A DNA stretch of 55,509 bases from NCBI RefSeq assembly GCF_004296935.1, contig NZ_SCVH01000163.1:1-55509 (forward strand), given 5' to 3'. Every line of letters starts with the position of its first letter. Positions within the stretch are counted from its first letter, which is position 1. The stretch is from Reyranella sp. (GTDB lineage Bacteria > Pseudomonadota > Alphaproteobacteria > Reyranellales > Reyranellaceae). Both the position numbers and the translations under genes were made by a program. Below are positions 36,988 to 45,883 of this stretch, one piece after another. The notes beneath the pieces were generated by a model that did not search any database, had not been told where the DNA came from, and saw only the letters and a list, made by a program, of their open reading frames with translations.

Positions 36988-38115
36988 ATGTCCGACGTCG
37001 AACCGACCATTCGCTACACGATGCGCGCCGGGAAGCCTGTCGTCGAGATCGGCGGCAATTGGACGGTGCTCAATCTCCGCGGCATTCGGCAGAAGGCTGC
37101 CCGGGCCCTCGCTGCCGCCGGGACTGGCCGTGCCGCCCGCATGGTGGATGCGAGCAGCGTCGAGCGGCTCGACACGGCGGGCGCGCTGGAGATCCTGCTC
37201 CTCGCAGGCGGCGGGCCGGATACCGAGGTGACGACCCGCGAGAAGAGTCACGCCGATCTGTTCGTGGTCGTCCAGAAGAACATGTGCGAGGCGATGCCCG
37301 AGCGGCACATGAACTGGCTGGCCCACTGGCTGGAGGAGATCGGACGCAACGCCATTGAGTTCTACCATCAGGCCGTCAATCTCTGTGCCTTTTTCGGCGA
37401 GATCCTCGTGGTCTTTGTCGAGGCCTGCCTGCAGCCGCGACGGTTCCGCATGAATGCCGTGGTGCGCCAGATGTACGAAGTCTGGGTCAGGGCGCTGGCG
37501 ATCGTCGGCGTCCTCTGTTTCCTGATCGGTGTGGTGATCGCGTACCAGGGAATACAGCAACTGCGCCGGTTCGGCGCCGAGACCTTGGCGGTGGAGGCGG
37601 TCGCCATCAGCATGTTCCGCGAATTGGGCGTGTTGCTCACCGCGATCATCGTCGCCGGCCGCTCCGGCAGCGCCTTCACGGCCCAGATCGGCACCATGCA
37701 GGTCAACCAGGAAGTTGATGCCATGCGCACCATCGGTCTCAATCCGATCGAATGGCTGGTCATGCCACGCATCGTGGCGCTGGCGGTGTCGATGCCGTTT
37801 CTGGCGTTCTGGGGCGACATGGCGGGCCTGCTCGGCGGGGCCGTCGCCTGTACGATCTACCTGGATTTCACCTTCGCGCAGTTCTTCGAACAGCTGCGCG
37901 ACACTGTCGGCGCCTGGCACTTCTATACGGGCATGATCAAGGCCCCTGTCTTCGGCCTTGTGATCGCCACCATCGGCTGTTTCGAGGGCCTGCAGGTGCG
38001 CGGGAGTGCCGAGAGCGTTGGACAGCTCACCACCCGCTCGGTGGTCGAATCGATCTTTTGTGTCATCGTGCTGGACGCAGTGTTCTCGATCATCTTCCTG
38101 TTGGCGGACGTTTGA
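36988..38115 (+). CDS. MlaE-type lipid ABC transporter permease with N-terminal STAS-like domain
   Basis: A 375-residue protein. The first about 120 residues form a soluble STAS-like domain (VVEIGGNWTVLNLRGI, VDASSVERLDTAGALEIL), a known fusion in this permease family. The MlaE permease part has about five membrane segments, with ISMFRELGVLLTAIIVAGRSG and AFTAQIGTMQVNQEVDAMRT. It moves phospholipids between membranes of the envelope. It leads a four-gene operon: it overlaps the ATPase gene start by one base. The start has a weak ribosome site. Confidence 0.88.
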   Translation: MSDVEPTIRYTMRAGKPVVEIGGNWTVLNLRGIRQKAARALAAAGTGRAARMVDASSVERLDTAGALEILLLAGGGPDTEVTTREKSHADLFVVVQKNMCEAMPERHMNWLAHWLEEIGRNAIEFYHQAVNLCAFFGEILVVFVEACLQPRRFRMNAVVRQMYEVWVRALAIVGVLCFLIGVVIAYQGIQQLRRFGAETLAVEAVAISMFRELGVLLTAIIVAGRSGSAFTAQIGTMQVNQEVDAMRTIGLNPIEWLVMPRIVALAVSMPFLAFWGDMAGLLGGAVACTIYLDFTFAQFFEQLRDTVGAWHFYTGMIKAPVFGLVIATIGCFEGLQVRGSAESVGQLTTRSVVESIFCVIVLDAVFSIIFLLADV

Positions 38116-38915
38116 TGCCCGAGGGAGGGCAACTCGTCGACCACCGCGATGGCCGTGACGTCGTGTTGCGGCTGCGCGGGGTGCGCACGCAGTTCGGCGA
38201 CAACGTCATCCACGACAAGCTCGACTTCGACGTCTTTCGCGGCGAGATCGTCGGGCTCGTGGGTGGCTCGGGTACCGGCAAGTCGGTGCTGTTGCGCACG
38301 ATAATCGGTCTCAATCAGGTGACAGCCGGCACCATCGAGATGCTGGGAGTCGATACCGCCACCCTTCACGGTCGGGCGGAGCGGGCCATGCAGGCCCGCA
38401 CCGGGGTCCAGTTCCAGGACGGCGCCCTGTTTTCCTCACTCACAGTGTCCGAGAACATCATCGTACCGGTCCGCGAGCACGCCGGGTTGGACGAGGAGAC
38501 GATGCGGGACATCGCCGCCCTCAAGATCGCCCTGGTCGGCCTGCCGCCCGACACCGGCGAGAAGAAGCCGTCCGAGCTCTCCGGCGGCATGCGCAAGCGG
38601 GCAAGCCTCGCCCGCGCGCTTGCCCTCGACGCCGAGCTCCTCTTCCTGGACGAGCCGACCGCCGGGCTCGACCCGATCGGCGCGGCTCACTACGACGAGC
38701 TGGTCAAAGGCCTGAGCCGGAGCCTCGGCCTGACGGTTCTGATGGTGACCCACGACCTGGATAGCCTCAACGCCGTGTGCGACCGCATCGCCGTCCTGCT
38801 CGACAAGCGCGTGGTGGTAGGTACGATGGAAGAGTTGCTGGTATACGATCATCCCTGGGTCCGGGAATATTTTCACGGTCCGCGCGGGCGGGCGGCTCGA
38901 CAGGAGCAGAAGTAG
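38115..38915 (+). CDS. MlaF-type lipid ABC transporter ATPase
   Basis: A 266-residue ABC ATPase. Walker A is GGSGTGKSVLLR, the signature LSGGMRKRASLARAL and Walker B LLFLDEPTAGLDP; these are typical MlaF sequences. The N terminus DVVLRLRGVRTQFGDNVIHD is a family feature. It starts in the TGATG junction with the permease. It powers phospholipid transport with the permease and the MCE protein encoded downstream. Confidence 0.92.
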   Translation: MPEGGQLVDHRDGRDVVLRLRGVRTQFGDNVIHDKLDFDVFRGEIVGLVGGSGTGKSVLLRTIIGLNQVTAGTIEMLGVDTATLHGRAERAMQARTGVQFQDGALFSSLTVSENIIVPVREHAGLDEETMRDIAALKIALVGLPPDTGEKKPSELSGGMRKRASLARALALDAELLFLDEPTAGLDPIGAAHYDELVKGLSRSLGLTVLMVTHDLDSLNAVCDRIAVLLDKRVVVGTMEELLVYDHPWVREYFHGPRGRAARQEQK

Positions 38916-38921
38916 CGTCGG

Positions 38922-39956
38922 ATGGAAAGAAAGTCGCCTTACGTACTGATCGGTGCGGCGATGATCGCGTTCATCGTCGCCGTCGCGGGCTTCGTCGTCT
39001 GGAAGCTGCGGGCGGGCGACCAGACCGCTTATGTCTATTACGACATCTTTTTTTCCGGTGACGTGCAGGGATTGACCAAAGATTCACCCGTGTTCTACCG
39101 CGGCCTGCGCGTCGGCCGGGTGTTCAGCATAAAGCTGACCAAGCGCACTGATATCCAGCGCAGTACGGGCCGGGAACGCCTCAGCGAAAAGATCGAGGTC
39201 ACTGTCGCTGTCGATAAGGAAATCGGCATTCCCGAGCGCTCTTACGCCGTCTTCGAGAAGCCATTTATTACCGGTAGCCCGTTCATTCAGATCGTCGGTC
39301 GTGTCGATGTCGACCAGGTCAAGCCGAAGAAGAAACTGGGTGAGAAGCCTTACCCGGAGATCCGTGAGGGGGCCTCCTTCCTCCAGGCGACGTCGACGTC
39401 GGCGCAGGAGCTGTTGTCGAAGGCCAGTACCACAGTCGACCGGCTCAACGATCTTCTCAGCCCCGACAATATCAGCGCCGTCAGCGATACGCTGCGCAAT
39501 CTGTCGACGGCTACAACGGCGCTCGCCAAGCAGGATGGCGCGATTCAGGCGACGCTGGCCGAACTTCCGGGTGCCATCACCGAGTTCCGCCGTACCTTCA
39601 GCACGTTGAACGGGCTCGCCGAGTCGCTCAATCTGGTAGCGCTCGAGATCGGTCCCCAGGATACCGCGACCCGCAAGGCGCTGGCCGGTAAGGACCCCGG
39701 GGAGCTGCGCAAGGCGATCACCGAAGCGCGTCTGGCGCTTGCCAACATCGACGCCGCGGCCGGCCAGCTCGGCAAACTCGTGGCCGACAACAAGGGACCG
39801 ATCAGGAGCTTCACCGAGTCCGGATTGACCGAATTCTCGCTGGCTCTTCGCGAGTTGCGTCAACTCACCGCGAACTTGAACGTCATCGCCACCAAGCTGG
39901 AGCGGGATCCGGGCGCCTTCGTGTTCAGTGGCAAGCAGGGATACACGCCGAAATGA
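38922..39956 (+). CDS. MlaD-type MCE domain protein
   Basis: A 344-residue protein with one N-terminal membrane helix (8-27), then an MCE domain around SGDVQGLTKDSPVFYRGLRVG and FITGSPFIQI. After residue 150 it is mainly helical, forming the long coiled tail of periplasmic MCE proteins that form lipid-conducting hexamers. It is longer than E. coli MlaD (about 183 residues), as in PqiB- or Mce-like intermediates. It sits 6 bases after the ATPase gene and overlaps the lipoprotein gene by 4. Confidence 0.88.
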   Translation: MERKSPYVLIGAAMIAFIVAVAGFVVWKLRAGDQTAYVYYDIFFSGDVQGLTKDSPVFYRGLRVGRVFSIKLTKRTDIQRSTGRERLSEKIEVTVAVDKEIGIPERSYAVFEKPFITGSPFIQIVGRVDVDQVKPKKKLGEKPYPEIREGASFLQATSTSAQELLSKASTTVDRLNDLLSPDNISAVSDTLRNLSTATTALAKQDGAIQATLAELPGAITEFRRTFSTLNGLAESLNLVALEIGPQDTATRKALAGKDPGELRKAITEARLALANIDAAAGQLGKLVADNKGPIRSFTESGLTEFSLALRELRQLTANLNVIATKLERDPGAFVFSGKQGYTPK

Positions 39957-40690
39957 TGCTTCGTTGGGCCGTTTGCGCAGCGGCGGCCATTGTCCTCACC
40001 GGATGCCAGGCGCTCAGCGCGATCGATTCGGCAGTGGAGCCGACCGATCTCTATACGGTGTCTCCCAAGAGTACCTTCGATCGCGACCTGCCCAACGTTT
40101 ATTGGCAGCTCGCCGTCGAGGTGCCGGTTTCGGCGGCCAGCCTCAATACCGGACGTATTGCCATTCAGATGACGCCGACTTCGACGGACTACTATGCCAA
40201 GGTGGCGTGGACCGACCGTGCGCCGCTGATGATACAAACCCGCATCGTCGATTCATTCGAGAACACCCGCAAAATCGTCGCCGTGGCGCGTGAATCGATC
40301 GCGCTGCGCGCCAACTATGTGCTGCAGCCCGACCTGCGCAACTTCGAGGCGATGTATTTCTACGGCCAGCCGCCGATCGTGAAGGTCCGCATCATCGCCA
40401 AGCTGGTGCGCATGCCGGATCGCCAGATCATCGGCGTCGCCTCGGTCGAGCGCTGCGTGCGTGCCCGCGCCGACAAGGTGCCGAAGGTGGTCGATGCCTT
40501 CGACCAGGCGCTGGGCAGTGTCATCAAGCGGCTCGTCTCCTGGACCTTGCGCACGCCGCCGACGCGGCCACCGAGCGACTCCGCGCCCTACGATATCGGC
40601 AGGTATCGCAACCCTGAGAACGCGCTGGTCGACAGCGAGAACTGCCCGAAGGGCAACGATGCCTCGATGGTACCCTACACCGACGAATAG
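39953..40690 (+). CDS. ABC-type transport auxiliary lipoprotein (LinM/PqiC-like)
   Basis: A 245-residue lipoprotein with the lipobox IVLTGC. The region LYTVSPKSTFDRDLPNVYWQ and later QIIGVASVERCVRARADK fit the ABC_trans_aux (PqiC-like) family, which occurs at the end of Mla/Mce operons. It is probably anchored in the outer membrane and docks the MCE channel. The ATG lies in an ATGA overlap (39953-39956) with the MCE gene. The C-terminal tail is hydrophilic and rich in Pro, Ser and Asn. Confidence 0.82.
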   Translation: MMLRWAVCAAAAIVLTGCQALSAIDSAVEPTDLYTVSPKSTFDRDLPNVYWQLAVEVPVSAASLNTGRIAIQMTPTSTDYYAKVAWTDRAPLMIQTRIVDSFENTRKIVAVARESIALRANYVLQPDLRNFEAMYFYGQPPIVKVRIIAKLVRMPDRQIIGVASVERCVRARADKVPKVVDAFDQALGSVIKRLVSWTLRTPPTRPPSDSAPYDIGRYRNPENALVDSENCPKGNDASMVPYTDE

Positions 40691-40705
40691 CTGAGCTGGG
40701 CGGGC

Positions 40706-41770
40706 TCAGGCGCGATCCTTGACCAGCGACCAGGCGAGATCGGCCAGCACGCGCGCGCGATTGCCGTACTGTTTCGCGGTTTCCGACGAGGCATTGCCGT
40801 CGAGGCCGCGCTTGTAGACGCCCTGTACGATGGCGGCGAGGCGGAACAACGAGAACGCCACGAAGAAATTCCAGTCCGCGATCTCCTTTCGGTTGGTACG
40901 ACGCGCATAGGCGGCAAGATATTCCTGCTCGGTCGGAATACCGAACGCCTTGAGATCCATGCCGGCGTAACCTTCGGAGGCGCCGAAGCCCTCGCTGAAA
41001 TGATACATCATGCAGTTGTAGCCGAGGTCGGCCAGCGGGTGGCCGAGCGTCGACAGTTCCCAGTCGAGCACGGCGATGACACGCGGCTCGGTCGGGTGGA
41101 CGATGGTATTGCCGAGCCGGTAATCGCCGTGGTTGATGCGCGTCTCGTCGCCGGGCGGGAGGTTGGCCGGCAGCCACTGCTTCAGCAGTTCCATCGATTC
41201 GACCTGGTCGGTCTTGGCGAGGTCATACTGGCTCGACCAGCGATTGAGCTGGCGCTGGATGTACTGGCCCTCGCGGCCAAAGTCGCCGAGGCCGACGGCG
41301 CGGTAGTCGACATTGTGGAGACGGGCCAGCACGTCGTTCATCGAATCGAATATCTTGCCGCGGTCGGCCGGCGAGATGCCGGGCATCTTGGGGTCGGACA
41401 GGATGCGGCCGGGCAGGAACTCCATGAGGTAGAAGGCTGTGCCGATCACCGAATCGTCCTGGCAGAGCGCGTAGGGCCTGGGCACCGGCACGTCGGTGTG
41501 ATCCGACAACGCCTTGATCACGCGATACTCGCGATCGACTTGGTGCGCCGACGGCAACAGCTTGCCTGGCGGCTTCTTGCGCAGCACATACATGCGGCCG
41601 CCACCGTCGGTGACATGGTAGGTTGGATTGCTCTGGCCACCCTCGAACTGCAGGACCTTGATGGGGCCGCGACAGCCCTCGACGTTCACCTTCATGTAGT
41701 CGGTGAGTTTCGCCTCGTCGAAGAGGTGGGCCTGGCGGACAGGGGTGAGGTTCTTGGGCAGGTCGGACAT
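40706..41770 (-). CDS. Aminoglycoside phosphotransferase-fold kinase (ACAD10/11-like)
   Basis: A 354-residue kinase-fold protein. The loops LQFEGGQSNPTYHVTDG, RKKPPGKLLPSAHQVDREY, INHGDYRLGNTIV (Brenner motif) and VIAVLDWELSTLGHPLADLG (DFG-like) define the APH/choline-kinase family. Such domains, as in ACAD10/11, phosphorylate hydroxyacyl chains so that phosphate can be eliminated and the acyl group oxidised. It is downstream of an acyl-CoA-ligase-type gene, consistent with a hydroxy-fatty-acid pathway. No acyl-CoA dehydrogenase is fused or adjacent. Confidence 0.83.
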   Translation of the reverse strand: MSDLPKNLTPVRQAHLFDEAKLTDYMKVNVEGCRGPIKVLQFEGGQSNPTYHVTDGGGRMYVLRKKPPGKLLPSAHQVDREYRVIKALSDHTDVPVPRPYALCQDDSVIGTAFYLMEFLPGRILSDPKMPGISPADRGKIFDSMNDVLARLHNVDYRAVGLGDFGREGQYIQRQLNRWSSQYDLAKTDQVESMELLKQWLPANLPPGDETRINHGDYRLGNTIVHPTEPRVIAVLDWELSTLGHPLADLGYNCMMYHFSEGFGASEGYAGMDLKAFGIPTEQEYLAAYARRTNRKEIADWNFFVAFSLFRLAAIVQGVYKRGLDGNASSETAKQYGNRARVLADLAWSLVKDRA

Positions 41771-41835
41771 GGGATGTTTCTAGAACCGTGTGGCTGGATT
41801 TTCGAGGCGTGTTTGCGAAAGAAGCCGCAGGGCGG

Positions 41836-43395
41836 TCAGTTGACCTGCCGCTGCTTGTCTCCCCAGTAGGGCAGGCGCAGCTCGCGCTTCAGGATCTTGC
41901 CGGTCGGATTGCGCGGCAGCGCCTCGATGAAGTCGACCGATTTCGGCAGCTTGTAGCCGGCGATGCGTTCGCGCGCCCACGCGATCAATTCGCCCGCCGT
42001 GACGCCGGCGCCGGGCTTCCTTACCACGACGGCTTTCACCGCCTCGCCCCAGCGCTCGTCGGGCACGCCGATCACCGCCACGTCGGCCACGTCGGGATGG
42101 CCGAACAGCGCGCTCTCGATCTCGGCTGGATAGATGTTTTCGCCGCCCGATACGATCATGTCCTTCACGCGATCGTAGATGAAGAGATAGCCATTCTCGT
42201 CGAGGTACCCGGCGTCGCCAGTGAAAAACCAGTCGCCGTGAATTGCCCGCTTGGTCGCATCGGGCAGGCGCCAGTAGCCCCGCATGATCTGCGGCGAGCG
42301 GACCGCGATCTCGCCGACCTGGCCCATCGGCAGAGCCTTGCCGGCATCGTCGACGATGCGCAGCTCGACACCCACCTGGGCATAGCCGCAGGACAGCAGC
42401 TTCTTGGCATCTGAGGGATCGTGATCCTCCGGCGGCAGCAGCGTGATCGCGCCCGTCGTCTCGGTGAGGCCGTAGACCTGCTGGAAGCCGCAGCCGAAAA
42501 CTGCCATCGCCTGCTTCAGGAGCTCGGCGGGGATCGGCGCCGCGCCATAGACGATGAGCTGCAGGCTCGAAAGGTCGGTCTCGCGGATTTGCGGCGCCTG
42601 GACCAGGAACAGGATCATCGCCGGCACCAGCAGCATGACCTGGATGCGCTCGCGCTGGATGGTCTCGAGCACGTTGGCAGGTACGAACTCGCGCATGACG
42701 TGGTTGGTGGCGCCGGCGAAGAGACCGGCGATACCCCAGCCCGCGCCACCGATATGGAACATCGGCAGGCAAACGATGTTCTGTGCGCCGGGCTTCAGCA
42801 GCCAGCTCTTGGTCCACTGCTCGAACATGAAGGCGAAGTTGGCGTTGGTGAGCTCGGCCCCCTTGGGCAGGCCGGTGGTGCCGCTGGTGTAGAACTGCAC
42901 CGCGGTGTCGTGGCTGCGGGCGGGCAGGCGGGGGTCAGCCTCGAGGTTGCGGTCGCGCCACTCCACGAAGGGCTCCCAGGCGCCATGGCGCGGCCCGAGC
43001 GTCACGATCTTGCGCACGGTTTTCAGCTCGTCGCGGATCTTCTCGATGACCGGGAAGTACTCTTCGCCCACGAACAGGATCTCGGCCTCGGCATCGTTGA
43101 TGATGTGCAGCGCTTCGGGTGGCGCCAGCCGCCAGTTGACCGACACCATGACGGCATTCGCCTTGGCGACGCCGAACAGCAACTCGAAAAAAAGGTCGCT
43201 GCTCTTGTCGAGATGGGCGACGCGGGTGCCGGGCTTGATGCCCTCGGCGATCAGGCCATTGGCCGTCCGGCTGGCGGACCGGTCGAGGGCTGCGTAGCTG
43301 GTGGTGCGCCCTTCATAGACGAGGGCCGCCGCATCCGGCCGTTCGGCCGCATGGACGCGCACGATATCAGCCAGCCCGACCATCTCGATACTCAT
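41836..43395 (-). CDS. AMP-forming acyl-CoA synthetase (medium/long-chain type)
   Basis: A 519-residue adenylate-forming enzyme. The P-loop is FYTSGTTGLPKGAELTN, with the core motif YGLTETTGAITLLPP, the A7 region GDWFFTGDAGYL, and the C-terminal DRVKDMIVSGGENIYP. The catalytic lysine is in LPRNPTGKILKREL. It couples a carboxylate to CoA. The start at 43395 follows AGGAGAAGAAGCGTCC. The phosphotransferase gene follows 65 bases later on the same strand, suggesting a shared pathway. Substrate unknown. Confidence 0.9.
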   Translation of the reverse strand: MSIEMVGLADIVRVHAAERPDAAALVYEGRTTSYAALDRSASRTANGLIAEGIKPGTRVAHLDKSSDLFFELLFGVAKANAVMVSVNWRLAPPEALHIINDAEAEILFVGEEYFPVIEKIRDELKTVRKIVTLGPRHGAWEPFVEWRDRNLEADPRLPARSHDTAVQFYTSGTTGLPKGAELTNANFAFMFEQWTKSWLLKPGAQNIVCLPMFHIGGAGWGIAGLFAGATNHVMREFVPANVLETIQRERIQVMLLVPAMILFLVQAPQIRETDLSSLQLIVYGAAPIPAELLKQAMAVFGCGFQQVYGLTETTGAITLLPPEDHDPSDAKKLLSCGYAQVGVELRIVDDAGKALPMGQVGEIAVRSPQIMRGYWRLPDATKRAIHGDWFFTGDAGYLDENGYLFIYDRVKDMIVSGGENIYPAEIESALFGHPDVADVAVIGVPDERWGEAVKAVVVRKPGAGVTAGELIAWARERIAGYKLPKSVDFIEALPRNPTGKILKRELRLPYWGDKQRQVN

Positions 43396-43544
43396 TGGAC
43401 GCTTCTTCTCCTGCAGCCTTGCCCTGTGTCTTGGCCCGCCCGGACGAGGGCGAAGCGGCGGCATCCTTCGGTGGTTTTGGAGTGAATTCAAGAGCTTGAT
43501 CGCCTAGTGTCGGCTGCGAAACACGACGACATTCCAGGGGTCAC

Positions 43545-44516
43545 ATGGGCAAGCGTATCTTGGTCACCGGCGGCGCGGGGTTCCTTGGGTCGCACCTGTG
43601 CGAACGGTTGCTGGACGCCGGCAACGACGTGCTCTGCGTCGACAACTACTTCACCGGCTCCAAGGCCAACGTCGAGGCCTGCCTCGGCAATCCACGCTTC
43701 GAGCTGATGCGCCACGACGTGACGTTCCCGCTCTATGTCGAGGTCGACGAGATCTACAATCTGGCCTGTCCGGCCTCGCCTGTTCACTATCAGCACGATC
43801 CCGTGCAGACGACCAAGACCAGCGTCCACGGCGCCATCAATATGCTGGGGCTGGCCAAGCGCGTGCGGGCCAAGATCTTCCAGGCCTCGACCAGCGAGGT
43901 CTACGGCGACCCGACGGTCCACCCGCAGGTCGAGGGCTATCGCGGCAGCGTCAATCCGATCGGACCGCGCGCCTGCTACGACGAGGGCAAGCGCTGCGCC
44001 GAGACCCTGTTCTTCGACTACCATCGCCAGCACAAGCTCCGCATCAAGGTGGCGCGCATCTTCAATACCTACGGCCCGCGCATGCATCCCAACGACGGGC
44101 GTGTGGTGTCGAATTTCATTGTCCAGGCACTGAAGGGCGAGAACATCACGATCTACGGTGACGGCATGCAGACCCGCGCCTTCTGCTATGTCGACGACCT
44201 GCTCGACGGCTGGCTGCGCCTGATGGACCATACGCCGGACGACTTCACGGGCCCGGTCAACATCGGCAATCCGGTCGAGACGCCCATCCGCCATCTCGCC
44301 GAGAAGATCCTGGAGAAGGTCGGCGGCAAGTCGAAGCTGATCTTCGCAGCCCTGCCGGTCGACGATCCGATGCAGCGGTGTCCGGACATCAGCCTGGCGC
44401 GGGAAAAGCTCAAGTGGGAGCCGAAGATTGCCCTCGACCAAGGGCTGGCGAAAACGATCGCTTATTTCGACAGCCTGCTGAAGAGCAACAAGGCCGTGAG
44501 CCGCGTCGGCCGCTAG
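43545..44516 (+). CDS. UDP-glucuronic acid decarboxylase (UDP-xylose synthase)
   Basis: A 323-residue extended SDR. The cofactor site is [13 protein letters not shown]. The signature [18 protein letters not shown] is characteristic of UXS, followed by STSEVYGDP and [12 protein letters not shown] with the catalytic Tyr-Lys. It converts UDP-glucuronate to UDP-xylose with NAD, at the cytoplasmic side. It lies beside other sugar-nucleotide genes, but on the opposite strand from the neighbouring epimerase with only about 24 bases between the stops. The start has a weak site, CCAGGGGTCAC. Confidence 0.92.
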   Translation: MGKRILVTGGAGFLGSHLCERLLDAGNDVLCVDNYFTGSKANVEACLGNPRFELMRHDVTFPLYVEVDEIYNLACPASPVHYQHDPVQTTKTSVHGAINMLGLAKRVRAKIFQASTSEVYGDPTVHPQVEGYRGSVNPIGPRACYDEGKRCAETLFFDYHRQHKLRIKVARIFNTYGPRMHPNDGRVVSNFIVQALKGENITIYGDGMQTRAFCYVDDLLDGWLRLMDHTPDDFTGPVNIGNPVETPIRHLAEKILEKVGGKSKLIFAALPVDDPMQRCPDISLAREKLKWEPKIALDQGLAKTIAYFDSLLKSNKAVSRVGR

Positions 44517-44540
44517 GACCGACGCGACGCAAGCAAGATC

Positions 44541-45563
44541 TTACTGGGCGGCGACGGCGCGCGGCAGCGCGTTGACGACCGAGGCCTTGCCCGAGGTCAT
44601 CTCGTCGTAGATCCACTTGTAGGTCTTCTCCATGCCGTCCTCGAGACGGATGGACGGAGCCCAGTTCATCAGCTTCTTGATCAACGTGTTGTCGCTGTTG
44701 CGGCCGCGCACGCCCTTGGGGGCGTCGAGCTTGTAGCTGCGCTTCAGCTTGATGCCGGCGATCTTCTCGACCATGTCGACCAGAGTGTTGATGCTGACCA
44801 ATTCGTCGCTGCCGATATTCAGCGGCTCGATGATATCGCTCTCTGCGAGCTTGATCGTGCCCTGGGTGCAGTCGTCGATATACATGAAAGAGCGGGTCTG
44901 CTCGCCGTCACCCCAGATCTCGATCTCGTGCTTGCCCGACAGCTTGGCGGCGATGACTTTGCGGCACATCGCGGCCGGAGCCTTCTCGCGGCCGCCGTCG
45001 TAGGTACCTTCCGGGCCGTAGACGTTGTGATAGCGCGCGACGCGGGTGGCGATGCCGTAGTCCTCACGATAGTGGCGCGCCATGCGCTCGCTGAAGAGCT
45101 TCTCCCAGCCGTAGCCGTCTTCCGGCAGGGCAGGGTAGGCGTCTTCTTCCTTGAGCGCCGTCACGTTGGCGTCAGTCTGCTTGTCGCCGTTGTAGACGCA
45201 GGCCGACGACGCATAGAAGAAGCGCTCGGTGCCGGCTTCCTTGGCGGCGACCAGCATGTGGGTGCTGACCAGCACCGACAGCATGCACTCGGCCTTGTGG
45301 GTTTCGATGAAGCCCATGCCGCCCATGTCGGCGGCGAGGTTGTAGATCATCTTGGCGCCCTTTGCGGCGGCGCGGCAGGGCTCGAGCAGCGACAGGTCGC
45401 CGACCTGATTCTCGACACCCGGGGTCTTCTGGTACCACTCGTTGAGCGGCTTGATGTCGACCCCCCGGATCTTGGTGTGGCCTCGCTGCTGGAGGACGCG
45501 GACCAGATGGCCGCCGATGAAACCACCGGCACCGGTGACGACCACGAGATCATTCTTGGACAT
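44541..45563 (-). CDS. GDP-mannose 3,5-epimerase-like sugar-nucleotide epimerase
   Basis: A 340-residue extended SDR: TGAGGFIGGHLVRVL, NLAADMGGMGFIETHKAE, SSACVYNGDKQTD, and YGWEKLFSERMARHYREDYG with the catalytic pair. The ADMGGMGFI and YGWEKL segments are typical of GDP-mannose 3,5-epimerase. That enzyme makes GDP-L-galactose in plants. In bacteria it can serve capsule or LPS sugars, so substrate identity is inferred. The start at 45563 follows AAAGGCTCTTTC; the longer frame would include the ribosome site. Confidence 0.83.
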   Translation of the reverse strand: MSKNDLVVVTGAGGFIGGHLVRVLQQRGHTKIRGVDIKPLNEWYQKTPGVENQVGDLSLLEPCRAAAKGAKMIYNLAADMGGMGFIETHKAECMLSVLVSTHMLVAAKEAGTERFFYASSACVYNGDKQTDANVTALKEEDAYPALPEDGYGWEKLFSERMARHYREDYGIATRVARYHNVYGPEGTYDGGREKAPAAMCRKVIAAKLSGKHEIEIWGDGEQTRSFMYIDDCTQGTIKLAESDIIEPLNIGSDELVSINTLVDMVEKIAGIKLKRSYKLDAPKGVRGRNSDNTLIKKLMNWAPSIRLEDGMEKTYKWIYDEMTSGKASVVNALPRAVAAQ

Positions 45564-45883
45564 GAAAGAGCCTTTCAATCGACGCGAGGGGCCGTTTTAG
45601 CGGACTTTTCAAAGGCTTGCGAGACGGGTTGCTCGTTCCCTGGTCCCGCGCCTTCGGCGGCTCGACCCTATAGCCGCCGTCCCCGGGTTCGGGGCTGGGC
45701 TGGGAGGGGCACGCAAGGCAGCGTTTGCTCGCCTGACGCTTCGGCGTCAAGCCACTGCTGAGTTGCAGTTGTTGTGCGGATACGATGCCGACCATCCGAG
45801 ATCAGCCTCCTGATAGCGATGGTTTCCCGGAAAAAATTGATTTATACCAAACACATAGCTGCTTCCCTTATCGTTTTTGCGCC
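45564..45883. promoter_or_regulatory. Divergent intergenic region with palindromes and an AT-rich block
   Basis: About 320 bases separate the epimerase start from the glycosyltransferase GTG start. It contains GGCGGCT(9)AGCCGCC (45656-45678), TGACGC-TTCG-GCGTCA (45734-45749) and an AT-rich block near 45830-45880. The hairpins have no adjoining T-run, so they are not clear terminators. They may be regulator sites or RNA structure. The AT-rich block is the likely promoter of the rightward operon, though a convincing -35/-10 pair is not visible. Confidence 0.5.

Noticed and set aside
44541-45563. Ascorbate synthesis by the GDP-mannose 3,5-epimerase-like enzyme
   Set aside because: No other ascorbate-pathway gene is present; the neighbours point to glycan synthesis instead.
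45734-45749. TGACGC-TTCG-GCGTCA hairpin as a terminator
   Set aside because: It has no T-run on either strand and lies between divergent genes, where no transcript should end.
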